Origin: JBCCMQ01 sp039026235
GTDB lineage: Bacteria; Pseudomonadota; Alphaproteobacteria; Rhodobacterales; Rhodobacteraceae
Length of the DNA: 64,000 nt
Direction of reading: 5' to 3'
Assembly: GCA_039026235.1 (NCBI GenBank)
Contig: JBCCMQ010000008.1
Location: forward strand, 103,398 to 167,397
Made by a program: the position numbers and the translations under genes. Positions 51,501 through 60,785 of this stretch are shown here, in pieces (the stretch's first letter is position 1; each line of letters begins with the position of its first letter). The notes under the pieces are model-generated. The model was not told the origin of the DNA and searched no databases. It was given only the letters and a program-made list of their open reading frames with translations.

Positions 51501-53345
51501 ATGCTCCGCTTTTTTGAGTCCATGGTGGACCCCTTCGTAAACTACGAAGAGGTTGACGCTCCTCCGCAGAAACTTGGCCCGTTTCTGGCGGATTACGCAC
51601 GTCCGTTCCGGCGCATATTTGCGCTGACGGCGCTGTCTTCCGTGGTGATTGCCTTCGTTGAGATTGGACTGATCTGGTATCTGGGCCGAGTTGTTGACTT
51701 GCTTGGGCGCGGCACTCCGGCCGAGGTCTGGCAGAGCTATGGAACTGAATGGATACTGGTGGCGCTGTTCCTCTTGTTTCTGAGGCCGGTCATTCAGGCC
51801 GTCAACGTAGCGCTTTTGAACAACGGGATGTTGCCGAACTTTGGCACCCTGATCCGCTGGCGGGCACACCGGCATGTGCTGCGCCAGTCTGTCGGCTGGT
51901 TTGAGAATGATTTTGCCGGCCGCATTGCCAATCGTGTTGTCCAGACGCCGCCGGCGGCGGGTGAGGCGCTGTTCCATCTGTTCGACGCAATCGCTTTTGC
52001 GTTGGCGTATGTCGTCGGCGCGGCCATTTTGTTGTCCGGCGCCGATATTCGCCTGCTGGTACCTTTGGCCGCCTGGCTGGTCCTTTACGGCTTTCTGGTG
52101 CGCTGGACGATCCAGAGGGTCGGACCGGCGTCCAAAGCCGCATCCGATGCCCGAAGCGAGGTGACCGGCCGGATGGTCGACAGTTACACCAACATCCATT
52201 CGGTCAAGCTTTTCGCCAATGATAAGGCCGAATTGGCCTACGCACGGGAATCGATTGAGAAGACCCGCAGCACGTTCCAGGCCGAGATGCGGATCTACAC
52301 GACCATGGACGTTTTGCTGGTCACGCTAAACGGGCTTCTAATCGTCGGCGTCGTGGGTTGGGCGCTGGCGCTTTGGGTCAACGGCGCGGCGACATCGGGC
52401 GTGGTTGCGGCCGCCACGGCGCTGACGCTGCGCCTGAATGCGATGACTGGCTGGATCATGTGGGCGCTGACCACGTTTTTCCGATCACTTGGCATCGTGG
52501 CCGAGGGGATGGAGACAATAGCCCAGCCGATCACGCTCACCGACCGACCGGATGCCAAGCCAATCGCGTTTCAGGACGGCCGGATCGAGATTTCCAATCT
52601 GTCGCACCACTATGGGCGGCAAAGCGGCGGGATCGACCGCATCGATCTGTGCATCGCGCCCGGCGAAAAGATCGGGCTGGTCGGGCGTTCCGGTGCCGGA
52701 AAATCGACGCTGGTGAAGCTTCTGCTGCGGTTTTACGATCCCGAGGCGGGTCAGGTAATGATCGACGGCCAGGATATCACGCGGGTGACCCAGGAAAGTC
52801 TTCGGCGCCATATCGGCATGGTCCAGCAAGACAGCAGCCTTCTGCATCGTTCGGTCCGCGACAACATCCTTTATGGGCGCGAAGGTGCGACCGAAGCGGA
52901 GATGCTGCGCGCGGCGGAACAGGCCCAGGCCACAGAGTTCATCGGAGATCTGATCGATCCGCAGGGTCGGACCGGCTATGATGCCCACGTGGGCGAGAGG
53001 GGTGTCAAACTTTCGGGAGGTCAAAGGCAGCGGGTTGCGCTGGCGCGTGTAATCCTGAAGGATGCCCCGATCCTGGTCCTGGATGAAGCCACCAGCGCGC
53101 TGGATTCTGAGGTCGAAGCAGCGATCCAGGAAACTCTTTATGGCATGATGGAGGGTAAGACGGTGATTGCCATTGCACACCGCCTGTCCACGATTGCCCA
53201 CCTGGACCGGATCGTTGTGCTGGACAATGGACGGATTGCCGAAGAAGGCACGCATAGTGAGCTTTTGGCCAAGGGCGGCCTGTATGCATCGTTCTGGAAC
53301 CGGCAGTCGGGCGGGTTCCTGGGCGTGACCGAGGCCGCTGAATGA
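51501..53345 (+). CDS. ABC exporter half-transporter A
   Basis: 614 residues. Six-helix type-1 exporter domain (residues ~40-330) fused to an ATPase domain. Complete set: Walker A VGRSGAGKSTLVKLL, Q-loop VQQDSSLL, signature LSGGQRQRVALAR, Walker B ILVLDEATSALD, H-loop IAHRLST. It overlaps the next half-transporter by 4 bp; the two share the segment NRQSGGFLG at their C-termini and the same length, so they arose by duplication and most likely pair as a heterodimer. The substrate is unknown (lipid, peptide or drug). Confidence 0.88.
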   Translation: MLRFFESMVDPFVNYEEVDAPPQKLGPFLADYARPFRRIFALTALSSVVIAFVEIGLIWYLGRVVDLLGRGTPAEVWQSYGTEWILVALFLLFLRPVIQAVNVALLNNGMLPNFGTLIRWRAHRHVLRQSVGWFENDFAGRIANRVVQTPPAAGEALFHLFDAIAFALAYVVGAAILLSGADIRLLVPLAAWLVLYGFLVRWTIQRVGPASKAASDARSEVTGRMVDSYTNIHSVKLFANDKAELAYARESIEKTRSTFQAEMRIYTTMDVLLVTLNGLLIVGVVGWALALWVNGAATSGVVAAATALTLRLNAMTGWIMWALTTFFRSLGIVAEGMETIAQPITLTDRPDAKPIAFQDGRIEISNLSHHYGRQSGGIDRIDLCIAPGEKIGLVGRSGAGKSTLVKLLLRFYDPEAGQVMIDGQDITRVTQESLRRHIGMVQQDSSLLHRSVRDNILYGREGATEAEMLRAAEQAQATEFIGDLIDPQGRTGYDAHVGERGVKLSGGQRQRVALARVILKDAPILVLDEATSALDSEVEAAIQETLYGMMEGKTVIAIAHRLSTIAHLDRIVVLDNGRIAEEGTHSELLAKGGLYASFWNRQSGGFLGVTEAAE

Positions 53346-55225
53346 TGGATTGGAATGGCACAACCGAACGGCTTGAACGGTTGGTTCGCTATCCGTCAGG
53401 CTGGATAAATGCATTTGCAAAATCGGATGGTCCGCCGCCCCAGACCTTGGGCGCATTCTTTCTGTGGTGCCTGCACGGTGCGGCGCCCAAGCTTTGGCTT
53501 GCCACGGGCATTTCTGCCGTGGCGGGAACGCTGGAGATTGTGTCTGCCCTGCTGCTCGGTCTGCTGATCGACACCGCGCTTGATGCCGGTGCGCAGGCCT
53601 TTTTCACCGAACACTGGCTTTTGCTGCTGGGGTGCGTGCTTTTCTACATTGTCGCGCGTCCACTGGTCTTTGCCGCCAGTGCCGCTGCCAACGCGGTGCT
53701 GATTTCACCCAACATAAATCCCCTGGTTTTGTCCCGTCTTCATCGCTGGACGATGGGTCAGGACGTGACCTTTTTTGACAATGACTTTGCCGGCAGAATC
53801 GCCCAGAAACAGATGCAGACGTCGCGGGCCGTGACGGATGTGGTCAGCGAAGTGATCAACGTTGTGACCTTTGCGCTGGCATCGATCATTGGCGCGGCGC
53901 TGTTGCTGACATCGATTGACTGGCGTGTGGCGCTTCTTCTCACGGTCTGGCTGATCGGGTATCTGGCCTTTATCCGCTGGTTCCTGCCGCGTATCCGGGT
54001 GCGGGCAAAAGCCCGCGCGGCGACCCGGGCTATGGTGTCGGGCCAGGTGGTCGACACGATCACCAATATCAAGACGGTCAAGCTTTTCGCCTCGGCAGCC
54101 TTTGAGGATCGCGCGGCGCTTTCGTCGATGCAGGTTTTCCGGGACCGCGTCGTGGATTTTGGCGTTCTGTCGGTCGCGTTCCGCTTCGGGCTGGTGCTGT
54201 TGGCGGGCATCCTGCCGGTTATTCTGGTCGGGGCCACGCTGGCGCTTTGGGCGGCGGGCACCGCGACGCCGGGCGATATCGCCGCAACCGGAACGATCGC
54301 GATCCGTATCGTGCAGATGACCGGCTGGGTCAGCTTCACGATGATGGCGATCTATTCAAATGTGGGCGAGGTGGAGGATGGCATGAACACATTGTCTCCA
54401 CCCCATCTTCTGACCGACCAAAAGGGTGCGCGCGAGCTGCGCATGGCGCCCCATACCGCATCGATCAGGTTTGAACAGACCGGTTTCGCATACGGACGGA
54501 AGACCGGCGGTGTATCCGACATAGATCTGACCATTGAGCCCGGTGAAAAGGTCGGCATCGTCGGCGCATCCGGGGCCGGTAAGTCGACGCTCGTGTCGCT
54601 GCTTCTGCGTCTTTACGATGTCGAAGCTGGTCGGGTGTTGGTCGGTGGCTGGGACGTGCGCGATCTGACCCAGGAAAGCCTCCGTCAGAACATCGGCATG
54701 GTCACCCAGGAAACCGCCATGTTCAACCGGTCTGCGCGCGAGAACATTCTTTACGGAAAGCCGGGCGCAAGCGATGAGGAAATGATCGCAGCCACCCGCC
54801 GCGCCGAAGCCCATGAGTTCATTGGCGGGTTGAAAGACCACCGGGGGCGCACGGGCTACGACGCGCATCTGGGCGAACGGGGCGTCAAGCTTTCCGGTGG
54901 CCAGAGGCAGCGTATCGCCCTGGCACGCGCGATCCTGAAGGACGCACCGATCCTTGTTCTGGACGAGGCGACAAGTGCCCTCGATAGCGAGGTCGAAGCA
55001 AGCATTCAGGCCGCGCTTCAGGATGTGATGTCCGGCAAGACAGTTCTGGCAATTGCCCACCGCCTGTCCACGGTCGCGCAGATGGACCGTATTGTGGTGC
55101 TTCACGAAGGCCGGGTCGTGGAACAAGGCGATCACCGTCAGCTTCTGGCTCAGGGCGGGTACTATGCCCGGTTCTGGAACCGGCAGTCCGGAGGCTTCCT
55201 GGGATTGGCCGACGCCGCCGAATAA
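53342..55225 (+). CDS. ABC exporter half-transporter B
   Basis: 627 residues, same architecture. Walker A VGASGAGKSTLVSLL, Q-loop VTQETAMF, signature LSGGQRQRIALAR, Walker B ILVLDEATSALD, H-loop IAHRLSTVA; both partners therefore look catalytically complete, not one degenerate site. Translationally coupled to half A (ATGA). The C-terminus repeats NRQSGGFLGLADAAE. Located in the cytoplasmic membrane. Confidence 0.88.
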   Translation: MMDWNGTTERLERLVRYPSGWINAFAKSDGPPPQTLGAFFLWCLHGAAPKLWLATGISAVAGTLEIVSALLLGLLIDTALDAGAQAFFTEHWLLLLGCVLFYIVARPLVFAASAAANAVLISPNINPLVLSRLHRWTMGQDVTFFDNDFAGRIAQKQMQTSRAVTDVVSEVINVVTFALASIIGAALLLTSIDWRVALLLTVWLIGYLAFIRWFLPRIRVRAKARAATRAMVSGQVVDTITNIKTVKLFASAAFEDRAALSSMQVFRDRVVDFGVLSVAFRFGLVLLAGILPVILVGATLALWAAGTATPGDIAATGTIAIRIVQMTGWVSFTMMAIYSNVGEVEDGMNTLSPPHLLTDQKGARELRMAPHTASIRFEQTGFAYGRKTGGVSDIDLTIEPGEKVGIVGASGAGKSTLVSLLLRLYDVEAGRVLVGGWDVRDLTQESLRQNIGMVTQETAMFNRSARENILYGKPGASDEEMIAATRRAEAHEFIGGLKDHRGRTGYDAHLGERGVKLSGGQRQRIALARAILKDAPILVLDEATSALDSEVEASIQAALQDVMSGKTVLAIAHRLSTVAQMDRIVVLHEGRVVEQGDHRQLLAQGGYYARFWNRQSGGFLGLADAAE

Positions 55226-55362
55226 GTTGTTTTTCGGCCACTTCCGGGTACTTGAAGCCGCCTGTTCACGTGAGCGTGAGAACGCGGGGGATTCCTAAAA
55301 ACGTAAAATTCACTAAAGTGCGCGAAACACCGGGTGGGGAAACCGGTTAGAGGCGAGTAGTG

Positions 55363-55887
55363 ATGACATCGAGACGAAGCGTTCTTTCCATGCTGGGCGC
55401 AGGTGCGCTTGTTGGATGCGGCCCAAGATTGCCCGAGGATGCCACGCAAATATATACCGGCGCCGAGGTTACATCGGTGCAGGTTCTGAAAGAACGGCGG
55501 CATCTCTATCTGATGCACGACCGGTCGGTTCTGCGGGCCTATGAGGTCGATCTTGGCTTTTCGGCCGACGGACCCAAACAGTTTGAAGGTGACGGAAGAA
55601 CACCCGAAGGAGATTACTACATCGACCGGCGAAATCCCGAGAGCAGTTTTTATCTTTCGCTCGGCATTTCCTACCCCGATGCCTCGGACGTCGCATTTGC
55701 GCGATCCCAGGGTCGCAGCCCGGGCGGTGATATTTTTATCCACGGCGTGCGTGGGCGCAGGGGCGAAAAACCACGCCCGCCGACCCGGCCGGACTGGACT
55801 GCCGGATGTATCGCCGTGACCAATGATCAGATGCGCGAAATATACTGGATGGTCGCGGTGGGAACACCCATCCGCATCGTGGCCTAA
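55363..55887 (+). CDS. L,D-transpeptidase (YkuD) domain lipoprotein
   Basis: 174 residues. ATG 55363 (GAGGCGAG upstream) gives a lipoprotein signal with lipobox LVGC, Cys19. The YkuD active site shows His127 in IFIHGVRG and Cys149 in DWTAGCIAVTN. The GCIAVTN form without the Arg that usually follows the Cys resembles the YafK/DpaA branch, which in E. coli cleaves or forms lipoprotein-peptidoglycan links; direct function here is inferred. Convergent with a CAP-domain lipoprotein 12 bp away. Confidence 0.85.
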   Translation: MTSRRSVLSMLGAGALVGCGPRLPEDATQIYTGAEVTSVQVLKERRHLYLMHDRSVLRAYEVDLGFSADGPKQFEGDGRTPEGDYYIDRRNPESSFYLSLGISYPDASDVAFARSQGRSPGGDIFIHGVRGRRGEKPRPPTRPDWTAGCIAVTNDQMREIYWMVAVGTPIRIVA

Positions 55888-55899
55888 ACCAGGTTTCGG

Positions 55900-56388
55900 T
55901 TACCCGCCCAGAACCATCGTCCACCAGATCTTGCCCGATTCCTCTTGGTACCAGGAAAATCCCATGGCGCGCGCCCGGGGTGACAGGATCACACCGCGCG
56001 TATCGGGGTTGTCCATCCAGGCGGCCAGGGTCTCAAGCTCGGTCTCATAGGTCTCTGAGATCGTCTCTCCCACAAGCGGACCGGGGTATCCGGCCCGAGC
56101 AACCCGGTCGATGGGCGATGAGCCGTCAGAGCCGAAGTGCCACGGACGGTTCTGTACACTCATATCGCGGCTGTGGGTCGCTGCGGCGGCAATCAATTCG
56201 GCGCTCAATTCCAACTGTCCGGCGCCGGCACGTGCCCTAAGTGCATTGACGGAATCAAGCATACGAAACTGAATTTCCGCCGTCTGGCGTCCGGTGATAT
56301 TATAGACTTGCTGGCCGCCCGTGGTTGTGGGCGTCGGGGCGCAGGCAACGACGGTCAACAAAAGACCAATAAGGAAAACAACACGCAT
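55900..56388 (-). CDS. CAP-domain (SCP-like) lipoprotein
   Basis: 162 residues. Signal VVFLIGLLLTVVACA with lipidated Cys16, then a CAP fold: ALRARAGAGQLELSAELIAA, the active-site-like HSRDMSVQNRPWHFGSDG and the late GFSWYQEESGKIWWTMVLGG. CAP proteins in bacteria are secreted and mostly of unknown function; some bind or cut peptidoglycan-related ligands. It lies between two L,D-transpeptidase-fold genes. Confidence 0.85.
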   Translation of the reverse strand: MRVVFLIGLLLTVVACAPTPTTTGGQQVYNITGRQTAEIQFRMLDSVNALRARAGAGQLELSAELIAAAATHSRDMSVQNRPWHFGSDGSSPIDRVARAGYPGPLVGETISETYETELETLAAWMDNPDTRGVILSPRARAMGFSWYQEESGKIWWTMVLGG

Positions 56389-56558
56389 ATTCGTTTGGCC
56401 CGATCCGATTTTTTCGAACCTCTAACGACTACGCGCGTTGCGCGCAAACGCCAGTTGGGCCGATGACGGCGTGATCACGCCCGCGTGTGTTGTTCGGGTC
56501 GCGCAGCGTGGGTATAGTCTGTCGCCAAAAGCAGGCATCAATAAGGTTCGAGGACGCC

Positions 56559-57149
56559 ATGAAGACACCTTTTACACGGCGCTTTTTCATCGGCAGCGGC
56601 AGCGCTCTTTTTGCCACGACAGCGTCAGGTGCGCTGGGCCAGACCACCGATACAACGGAGTTTGAGGGTGAGCCGCGCGAAGTCGTTCCGCGCAATATCT
56701 CAAGTTTCCGTACCCTTTCGTGGGAGCCCTATTTTAACAATCTGAGTAATGGCGCGATCCTGGTCGATATCTCAAGCCGCGCCCTGCATTATTGGTCGGC
56801 CGATGGCGGCACCTACCGGCTTTACCCCACATCCGTGCCCATGAGCGAAGATCTGACCCGGCGCGGACGTACCGAAGTGGTGCGCAAGGTCGAAGGCCCA
56901 AGCTGGGCGCCGACACCGTCGATGAAAAAGCGCAACCCGGAATGGCCCGACTTTGTACCGCCGGGCCCGGACAATCCCCTTGGAACCCATGCGCTTTACC
57001 TCAGCTGGACCTATTACCGCATCCATGGCACCCACGACACGCGCAAGATCGGGCGCCGGTCGTCGAATGGCTGTGTCGGTCTTTACAATGAAAACATCTC
57101 TGAACTTTTCGGGATGAGCCAAGTTGGGACGCAGGTGCTGTTGATCTGA
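56559..57149 (+). CDS. L,D-transpeptidase with twin-arginine-like signal
   Basis: 196 residues. ATG 56559 with GAGGA upstream. N-terminus TRRFFIGSGSALFATTASGA is a Tat-type signal (RRFF). YkuD domain with His156 in YRIHGTHDTRKIGRR and Cys172 in SSNGCVGLYN. Forms 3-3 peptidoglycan cross-links or links lipoproteins to peptidoglycan. The position usually Arg after the Cys is Gly here, which also occurs in alphaproteobacterial ErfK-type proteins. A strong terminator follows. Confidence 0.88.
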   Translation: MKTPFTRRFFIGSGSALFATTASGALGQTTDTTEFEGEPREVVPRNISSFRTLSWEPYFNNLSNGAILVDISSRALHYWSADGGTYRLYPTSVPMSEDLTRRGRTEVVRKVEGPSWAPTPSMKKRNPEWPDFVPPGPDNPLGTHALYLSWTYYRIHGTHDTRKIGRRSSNGCVGLYNENISELFGMSQVGTQVLLI

Positions 57150-57174
57150 CCTGACCGCCAGAGCTAACGGATTA

Positions 57175-57198
57175 GGGCGCCGGGTGGCGCCCTTTTTT
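57175..57198 (+). terminator. Intrinsic terminator after the L,D-transpeptidase gene
   Basis: GGGCGCC (57175-57181), loop GGGT, GGCGCCC (57186-57192), then TTTTTT (57193-57198). 26 bp after the stop. Confidence 0.9.
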
Positions 57199-57306
57199 GT
57201 GTGCCGCTGCGCCGGTCCATCGGGACCGGCCGCTCAAACCGCTTGAGTCGACCATCCCGGCGGCTAGTCTTCTGCAAAGGAACATCCCGAGGCCCGGAAA
57301 GGTCAC

Positions 57307-58326
57307 GTGCCGAACAAAGCGCCTCTTCATAACGCCGTCTGGGCGGCAAAACTGATCGAATTTGTGGCTGAGAATGGGCAGGCCGTCGAGCCGGTCCTGG
57401 AAACGGCGAAAATCGACAGGAAGCGTCTTGAGAAACAGGATGCACGCCTGCCGTTTGACCAAATCGCCGCCGTATTCGAGGCTGCGGCGGACGTTACCGG
57501 CGACGATTTGCTGGGATTTCGTTTTGCCCAGGTTTGCGATTTTCGTGACGGTGGCCTGGTGTCCTATGTCGGCCTGTCGTCGCCCACGCTTGAGGCGGCG
57601 ATCCGCAATATTGCGCGGTACATGTATGTCTTTTCGGAAGCGACCGAGATTGATCTGGAGGGGCTGGAAGCCAAACAAGAAATGGTCTGGCGATACCGGG
57701 CGGATCTGGGCATCAGGCGGCGCCAGCTGGTCGAGTGGGCCGCAACTAATTTCCTGATCGCGGCCCGGCAGGTGACCGGACGCCGGATCGCCCCGGGTCG
57801 GGTGAGCATCGTTTACCCACGGCGCGAGGGCCAGGACGCCTTCCAACGCTTTTTTGGCTGCGAGGTGAACTTTGCGGGTGGGCGCAATGCTCTGTCCTTT
57901 TCCGCCGATCAACTGGCGCTGCCGCTGGTATCGGCCGATGACAAGCTGGCAAGGCTGCTGAGGGGATACTGCGAAGATGTCCTGGCCCGTCCCCGAAGTC
58001 AGGCAAGTGGCCTGATCTATGATCTTGAAGTCGTTCTGGCTGCGCGACTGTCGTCAGGACGGGCCAACGCTGCCGAGGCCGCCCGGGAGCTTGGCATGAG
58101 CCAAAGGACCCTTGCGCGGAGGCTGGCCGAGGCCGGAACGACCTTCAGTCGGGTCATTGAGGGGCTTCGACATGCGTTCGCCGAAGTGTGTCTGAAAGAC
58201 AGCGATCTCAGCCTGACCGAGATATCGTTTTTGCTCGGCTACAGGGATGCGAGCGCGTTTTCGACCGCTTTCCGGCGCTGGACGGGCCGGTCGCCCAGCG
58301 ATCTGCGCGCAAAGAGGGCAGGCTAG
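57307..58326 (+). CDS. AraC-type transcriptional regulator
   Basis: 339 residues. An N-terminal AraC-type arabinose-binding-like sensing domain (Arabinose_bd family, AAVFEAAADVTGDDLLGFRF) and a C-terminal double helix-turn-helix: ANAAEAARELGMSQRTLARRL and the second LTEISFLLGYRDASAFSTAFRRW, which is the AraC signature. GTG 57307 follows GGAAAGG. Ligand unknown. It is not coupled to a neighbour; a hairpin follows its stop and a 421-bp gap lies beyond. Confidence 0.9.
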   Translation: MPNKAPLHNAVWAAKLIEFVAENGQAVEPVLETAKIDRKRLEKQDARLPFDQIAAVFEAAADVTGDDLLGFRFAQVCDFRDGGLVSYVGLSSPTLEAAIRNIARYMYVFSEATEIDLEGLEAKQEMVWRYRADLGIRRRQLVEWAATNFLIAARQVTGRRIAPGRVSIVYPRREGQDAFQRFFGCEVNFAGGRNALSFSADQLALPLVSADDKLARLLRGYCEDVLARPRSQASGLIYDLEVVLAARLSSGRANAAEAARELGMSQRTLARRLAEAGTTFSRVIEGLRHAFAEVCLKDSDLSLTEISFLLGYRDASAFSTAFRRWTGRSPSDLRAKRAG

Positions 58327-58327
58327 G

Positions 58328-58359
58328 CAGGGGGCGGAGTGGTGGCCCGACGCCCCCTG
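58328..58359 (+). terminator. Hairpin directly after the AraC-type gene
   Basis: CAGGGGGCG (58328-58336) and CGCCCCCTG (58351-58359) form a 9-bp stem with a 14-base loop, beginning 2 bases after the stop codon. No T-run follows, so it may stabilise the mRNA 3' end rather than terminate. Confidence 0.5.
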
Positions 58360-58429
58360 TGTCCAACCAGAAGCGCACAGCGCAGCCTTTGCCGGACCGT
58401 ACTGATATGTTGGCCTGCTGGCCCGACGA

Positions 58430-58512
58430 CTTGTGAATTCAGGCCATTTTGGTGTGACTTCGGGCCAACGATCCCGCGTTTGCGCTCACACTCGTTGGCA
58501 CGAATTCACAAG
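58430..58512. repeat. Nested inverted repeats
   Basis: Outer arms CTTGTGAATTC (58430-58440) and GAATTCACAAG (58502-58512) are exact complements 61 bp apart. Inside, GTGTGA (58452-58457) pairs with TCACAC (58486-58491) and GCCAACG (58464-58470) with CGTTGGC (58493-58499); these two inner pairs cross, as in alternative or pseudoknotted folds. An RNA or DNA-binding role is possible. Confidence 0.6.
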
Positions 58513-58747
58513 GGTTTGGCAAGAATTGAAAACGGGCAGGCCGGAAGAGTGCCTATCTAACGACTGTCCGAGCCGAGGGGCTGGGCAAGGCCATCCATCC
58601 CGCCCAGACGGGAACGGTGCCCTGGGCGCTGGGATCGAGTAAGATCATTTCGATTAACGGTGGGGATCCTCTGCGCCCAAAGCTGTTCAGTAGCGAGTGT
58701 GTGTGCCACGGCCGCTTCGAATGTGGGGTGCGGAGCGGCCTTCGCCG

Positions 58748-59836
58748 TCAGCGGATCCAGCCCTGAAGATTTTCATCGATCGCAGCGCAAAGCGCGGAAA
58801 TGTGAAAATCATCGTCATTGAGGCAGGGAATGTAGGTAAATTCTTCGCCTCCCGCCTCTTCAAAGCTTTCACGGATTTCTTCGTTGATCTCTTCCAGCGT
58901 CTCGATGCAATCGGCAGAGAATGCCGGTGCAACCACGGCAATGCGTTTCTTGCCTTCAAATTCCGCCAGCCGGGCAACCTCTTCCACCGTGTAGGGCTTT
59001 AGCCATTCTTCGGGACCAAACCGGGACTGAAAAGTTGTCACGATTTCCGTGTCATTCCAGCCAAGACGCTCTTTCAACAGCCGGGTCGTTTTCTGGCACT
59101 GACAGTGGTAGGGGTCGCCTTCCATCAGATAGCGCTTGGGTACCCCGTGGTACGAGCAGACCAGGATCTGCGGCTTGTTCTCGGCCTTGGCATAGGCGCG
59201 TTCAACCGACCGCGCCAAAGCGTCGATATAGTCCGGGCGTTCATAGTAAGCGGGAACCGTACGCACATTGGGCTGCCATTTCAGGTTCAGAAGGGACCGG
59301 AAAAACTCATCATTGGCTGTGGCCGTCGTGGCGCCCGCATATTGCGGATAAAGCGGGAAAAAGAGGATCCGGCGGCAACCGGCATCGGACAGCGCCTGCA
59401 CCTTTGAGCGGGTGGACGGATTGCCGTAGCGCATGCAGAAGTCGACTTTGACCTGATCGCCATAGCGGGCTTCCATCTCGGCGGCAATTTTCGCCGTTTG
59501 CGCCTTTGTCACCGTCATCAGTGGGCTTTCACCGGCGTCTTCGTTCCAGATCGACTTATACGCCTCACCCGATGAAAAAGGGCGTTTTGACAGGATGACG
59601 AGTTGAAGGAGTGGCTGCCAGATCCAGGGGCTGTAATCGATCACCCGCCGGTCAGAAAGGAATTCCGACAGGTACCTACGCATGGACCAATAGTCATAGT
59701 TGTCCGGTGTTCCGAGGTTGGCCAGCAGTATTCCGGTCTTGCCACCGGCTACGTCGGGATGGTTTTTCGGCCAGTGGGTCTGGTCCAGACCCGCTCTGGG
59801 AACGTCCATCTGCAGATCGCTTTTGGCATCTAGCAT
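58748..59836 (-). CDS. hemH: Ferrochelatase
   Basis: 362 residues. Inserts Fe2+ into protoporphyrin IX. Conserved GILLANLGTPDN at the N-terminus, active-site region RYGNPSTRSKVQAL, catalytic His in VCSYHGVPKRYL, and APAFSADCIETLEEI. ATG 59836 is preferred because AGGA precedes it by 6 bases; ATG 59860 or GTG 59881 upstream would add a tail with weaker signals. Together with HemJ this completes late haem synthesis in the window. Confidence 0.95.
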   Translation of the reverse strand: MLDAKSDLQMDVPRAGLDQTHWPKNHPDVAGGKTGILLANLGTPDNYDYWSMRRYLSEFLSDRRVIDYSPWIWQPLLQLVILSKRPFSSGEAYKSIWNEDAGESPLMTVTKAQTAKIAAEMEARYGDQVKVDFCMRYGNPSTRSKVQALSDAGCRRILFFPLYPQYAGATTATANDEFFRSLLNLKWQPNVRTVPAYYERPDYIDALARSVERAYAKAENKPQILVCSYHGVPKRYLMEGDPYHCQCQKTTRLLKERLGWNDTEIVTTFQSRFGPEEWLKPYTVEEVARLAEFEGKKRIAVVAPAFSADCIETLEEINEEIRESFEEAGGEEFTYIPCLNDDDFHISALCAAIDENLQGWIR

Positions 59837-59902
59837 TTTTCGTCCTGGATTAAGCGTCATCACGGATACGTAGCGTTCCACCCGAATGGATCAGTTTATG
59901 CG

Positions 59903-60739
59903 TCAATCGGAATCACCTGACGGATTTTTCAGAGCATCAGACAGGTGGACCCTAGCGGTTCCGGGCCGCAGGGGCTTCTGCTGTGACGCCGCCGGTGCCC
60001 ATCCGGTCAGCGTAATGATTTCAAAGGTTGCAGAGATTCGGCCGTCAGTGTCGCCGTACCGGGCCTGATAGAGTTCGGCGGCCCGCGCGAACAGGTGTCG
60101 CGAAGAGGGTCGGCGCAAGCGGTCGGTCAGCGCGTTGGTCTCACCCATCAGGCGCAGATCCCTCATAAGATGAAACGCATCGCTATAGCTGACCTGTTGC
60201 GTGGTCACATCGGCCACCGGCAGCGCCAGTCCGGCCCGGGCCAGAAGGCCCCCAAGATCGCGAATATCACCCATGGGCAGAATGCGCGGAGACAAGCCCC
60301 CCGATACTTGGGCCTCGGCTTCGGTCAGTACCCTGCCAAGCTCGTTCAGGGTCCGGCCTCCGAACAGCGTGGCGATCAGAAGCCCGTCGGGCACCAGCGC
60401 CCGACGGGCTTGAACCAATTGGCCGACTGGGTCGTTGGCCCAGTGCAGGCAAAGCCCGTGCAGAACCACATCGTGGGATGCAGGTGAAAGATCAAGAATG
60501 TCGGCATCGGGAACGTGTCGTGCCGCGCTAAGTTCGCCCCAGACCTCGGGAAAAGGTCCGACAATCGCAGGGCGCATAAAGGATCTGTTAACCTCTTTCA
60601 GCCTTTCCATGGAGCTGGCGGCGGCTTCCCGGTGCAGGAAAAGCATATCCGGTCGCGCGCGGCGGCGATGCAACGCCAAGGCGGCGCGATCGACGAGCTG
60701 GGGTGCTGCTGCAATGTCAACGGGTTGGCGGGAAACCAA
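59903..60739 (-). CDS. SAM-dependent methyltransferase (BioC/NDUFAF5-like)
   Basis: 278 residues. Begins LVDRAALALHRRRARPDMLFL, a hallmark of the alphaproteobacterial group annotated BioC-like/NDUFAF5-like. The SAM site is degenerate: DADILDLSPASHDVVLHGLCLHWANDP and ALVPDGLLIATLFGGRTLNEL. No ATG gives a sensible start; TTG 60739 has AAGGA at seven bases and fits homologue length, so I use it. It may be a methyltransferase-fold assembly factor or act in biotin synthesis. It diverges from comF with only 46 bp between starts. Confidence 0.82.
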   Translation of the reverse strand: MVSRQPVDIAAAPQLVDRAALALHRRRARPDMLFLHREAAASSMERLKEVNRSFMRPAIVGPFPEVWGELSAARHVPDADILDLSPASHDVVLHGLCLHWANDPVGQLVQARRALVPDGLLIATLFGGRTLNELGRVLTEAEAQVSGGLSPRILPMGDIRDLGGLLARAGLALPVADVTTQQVSYSDAFHLMRDLRLMGETNALTDRLRRPSSRHLFARAAELYQARYGDTDGRISATFEIITLTGWAPAASQQKPLRPGTARVHLSDALKNPSGDSD

Positions 60740-60785
60740 TGCATTATCCTTGCTATCGCCAGTGCTATAAAGGGCGGTCTTCGGC

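Larger units (their letters stand above)
58327..58747. other. 421-bp gap between the AraC-type gene and hemH
   Basis: Contains a 9-bp-stem hairpin (58328-58359) and a nested set of inverted repeats (58430-58512). One frame near 58577-58750 is open but matches nothing I recognise and lacks a good start. No tRNA or insertion sequence end is seen. Confidence 0.6.

Noticed and set aside
55262..55280. Third parS-like sequence (TGTTCACGTGAGCG)
   Set aside because: Only the central CACGTG core matches; outer bases break the palindrome.
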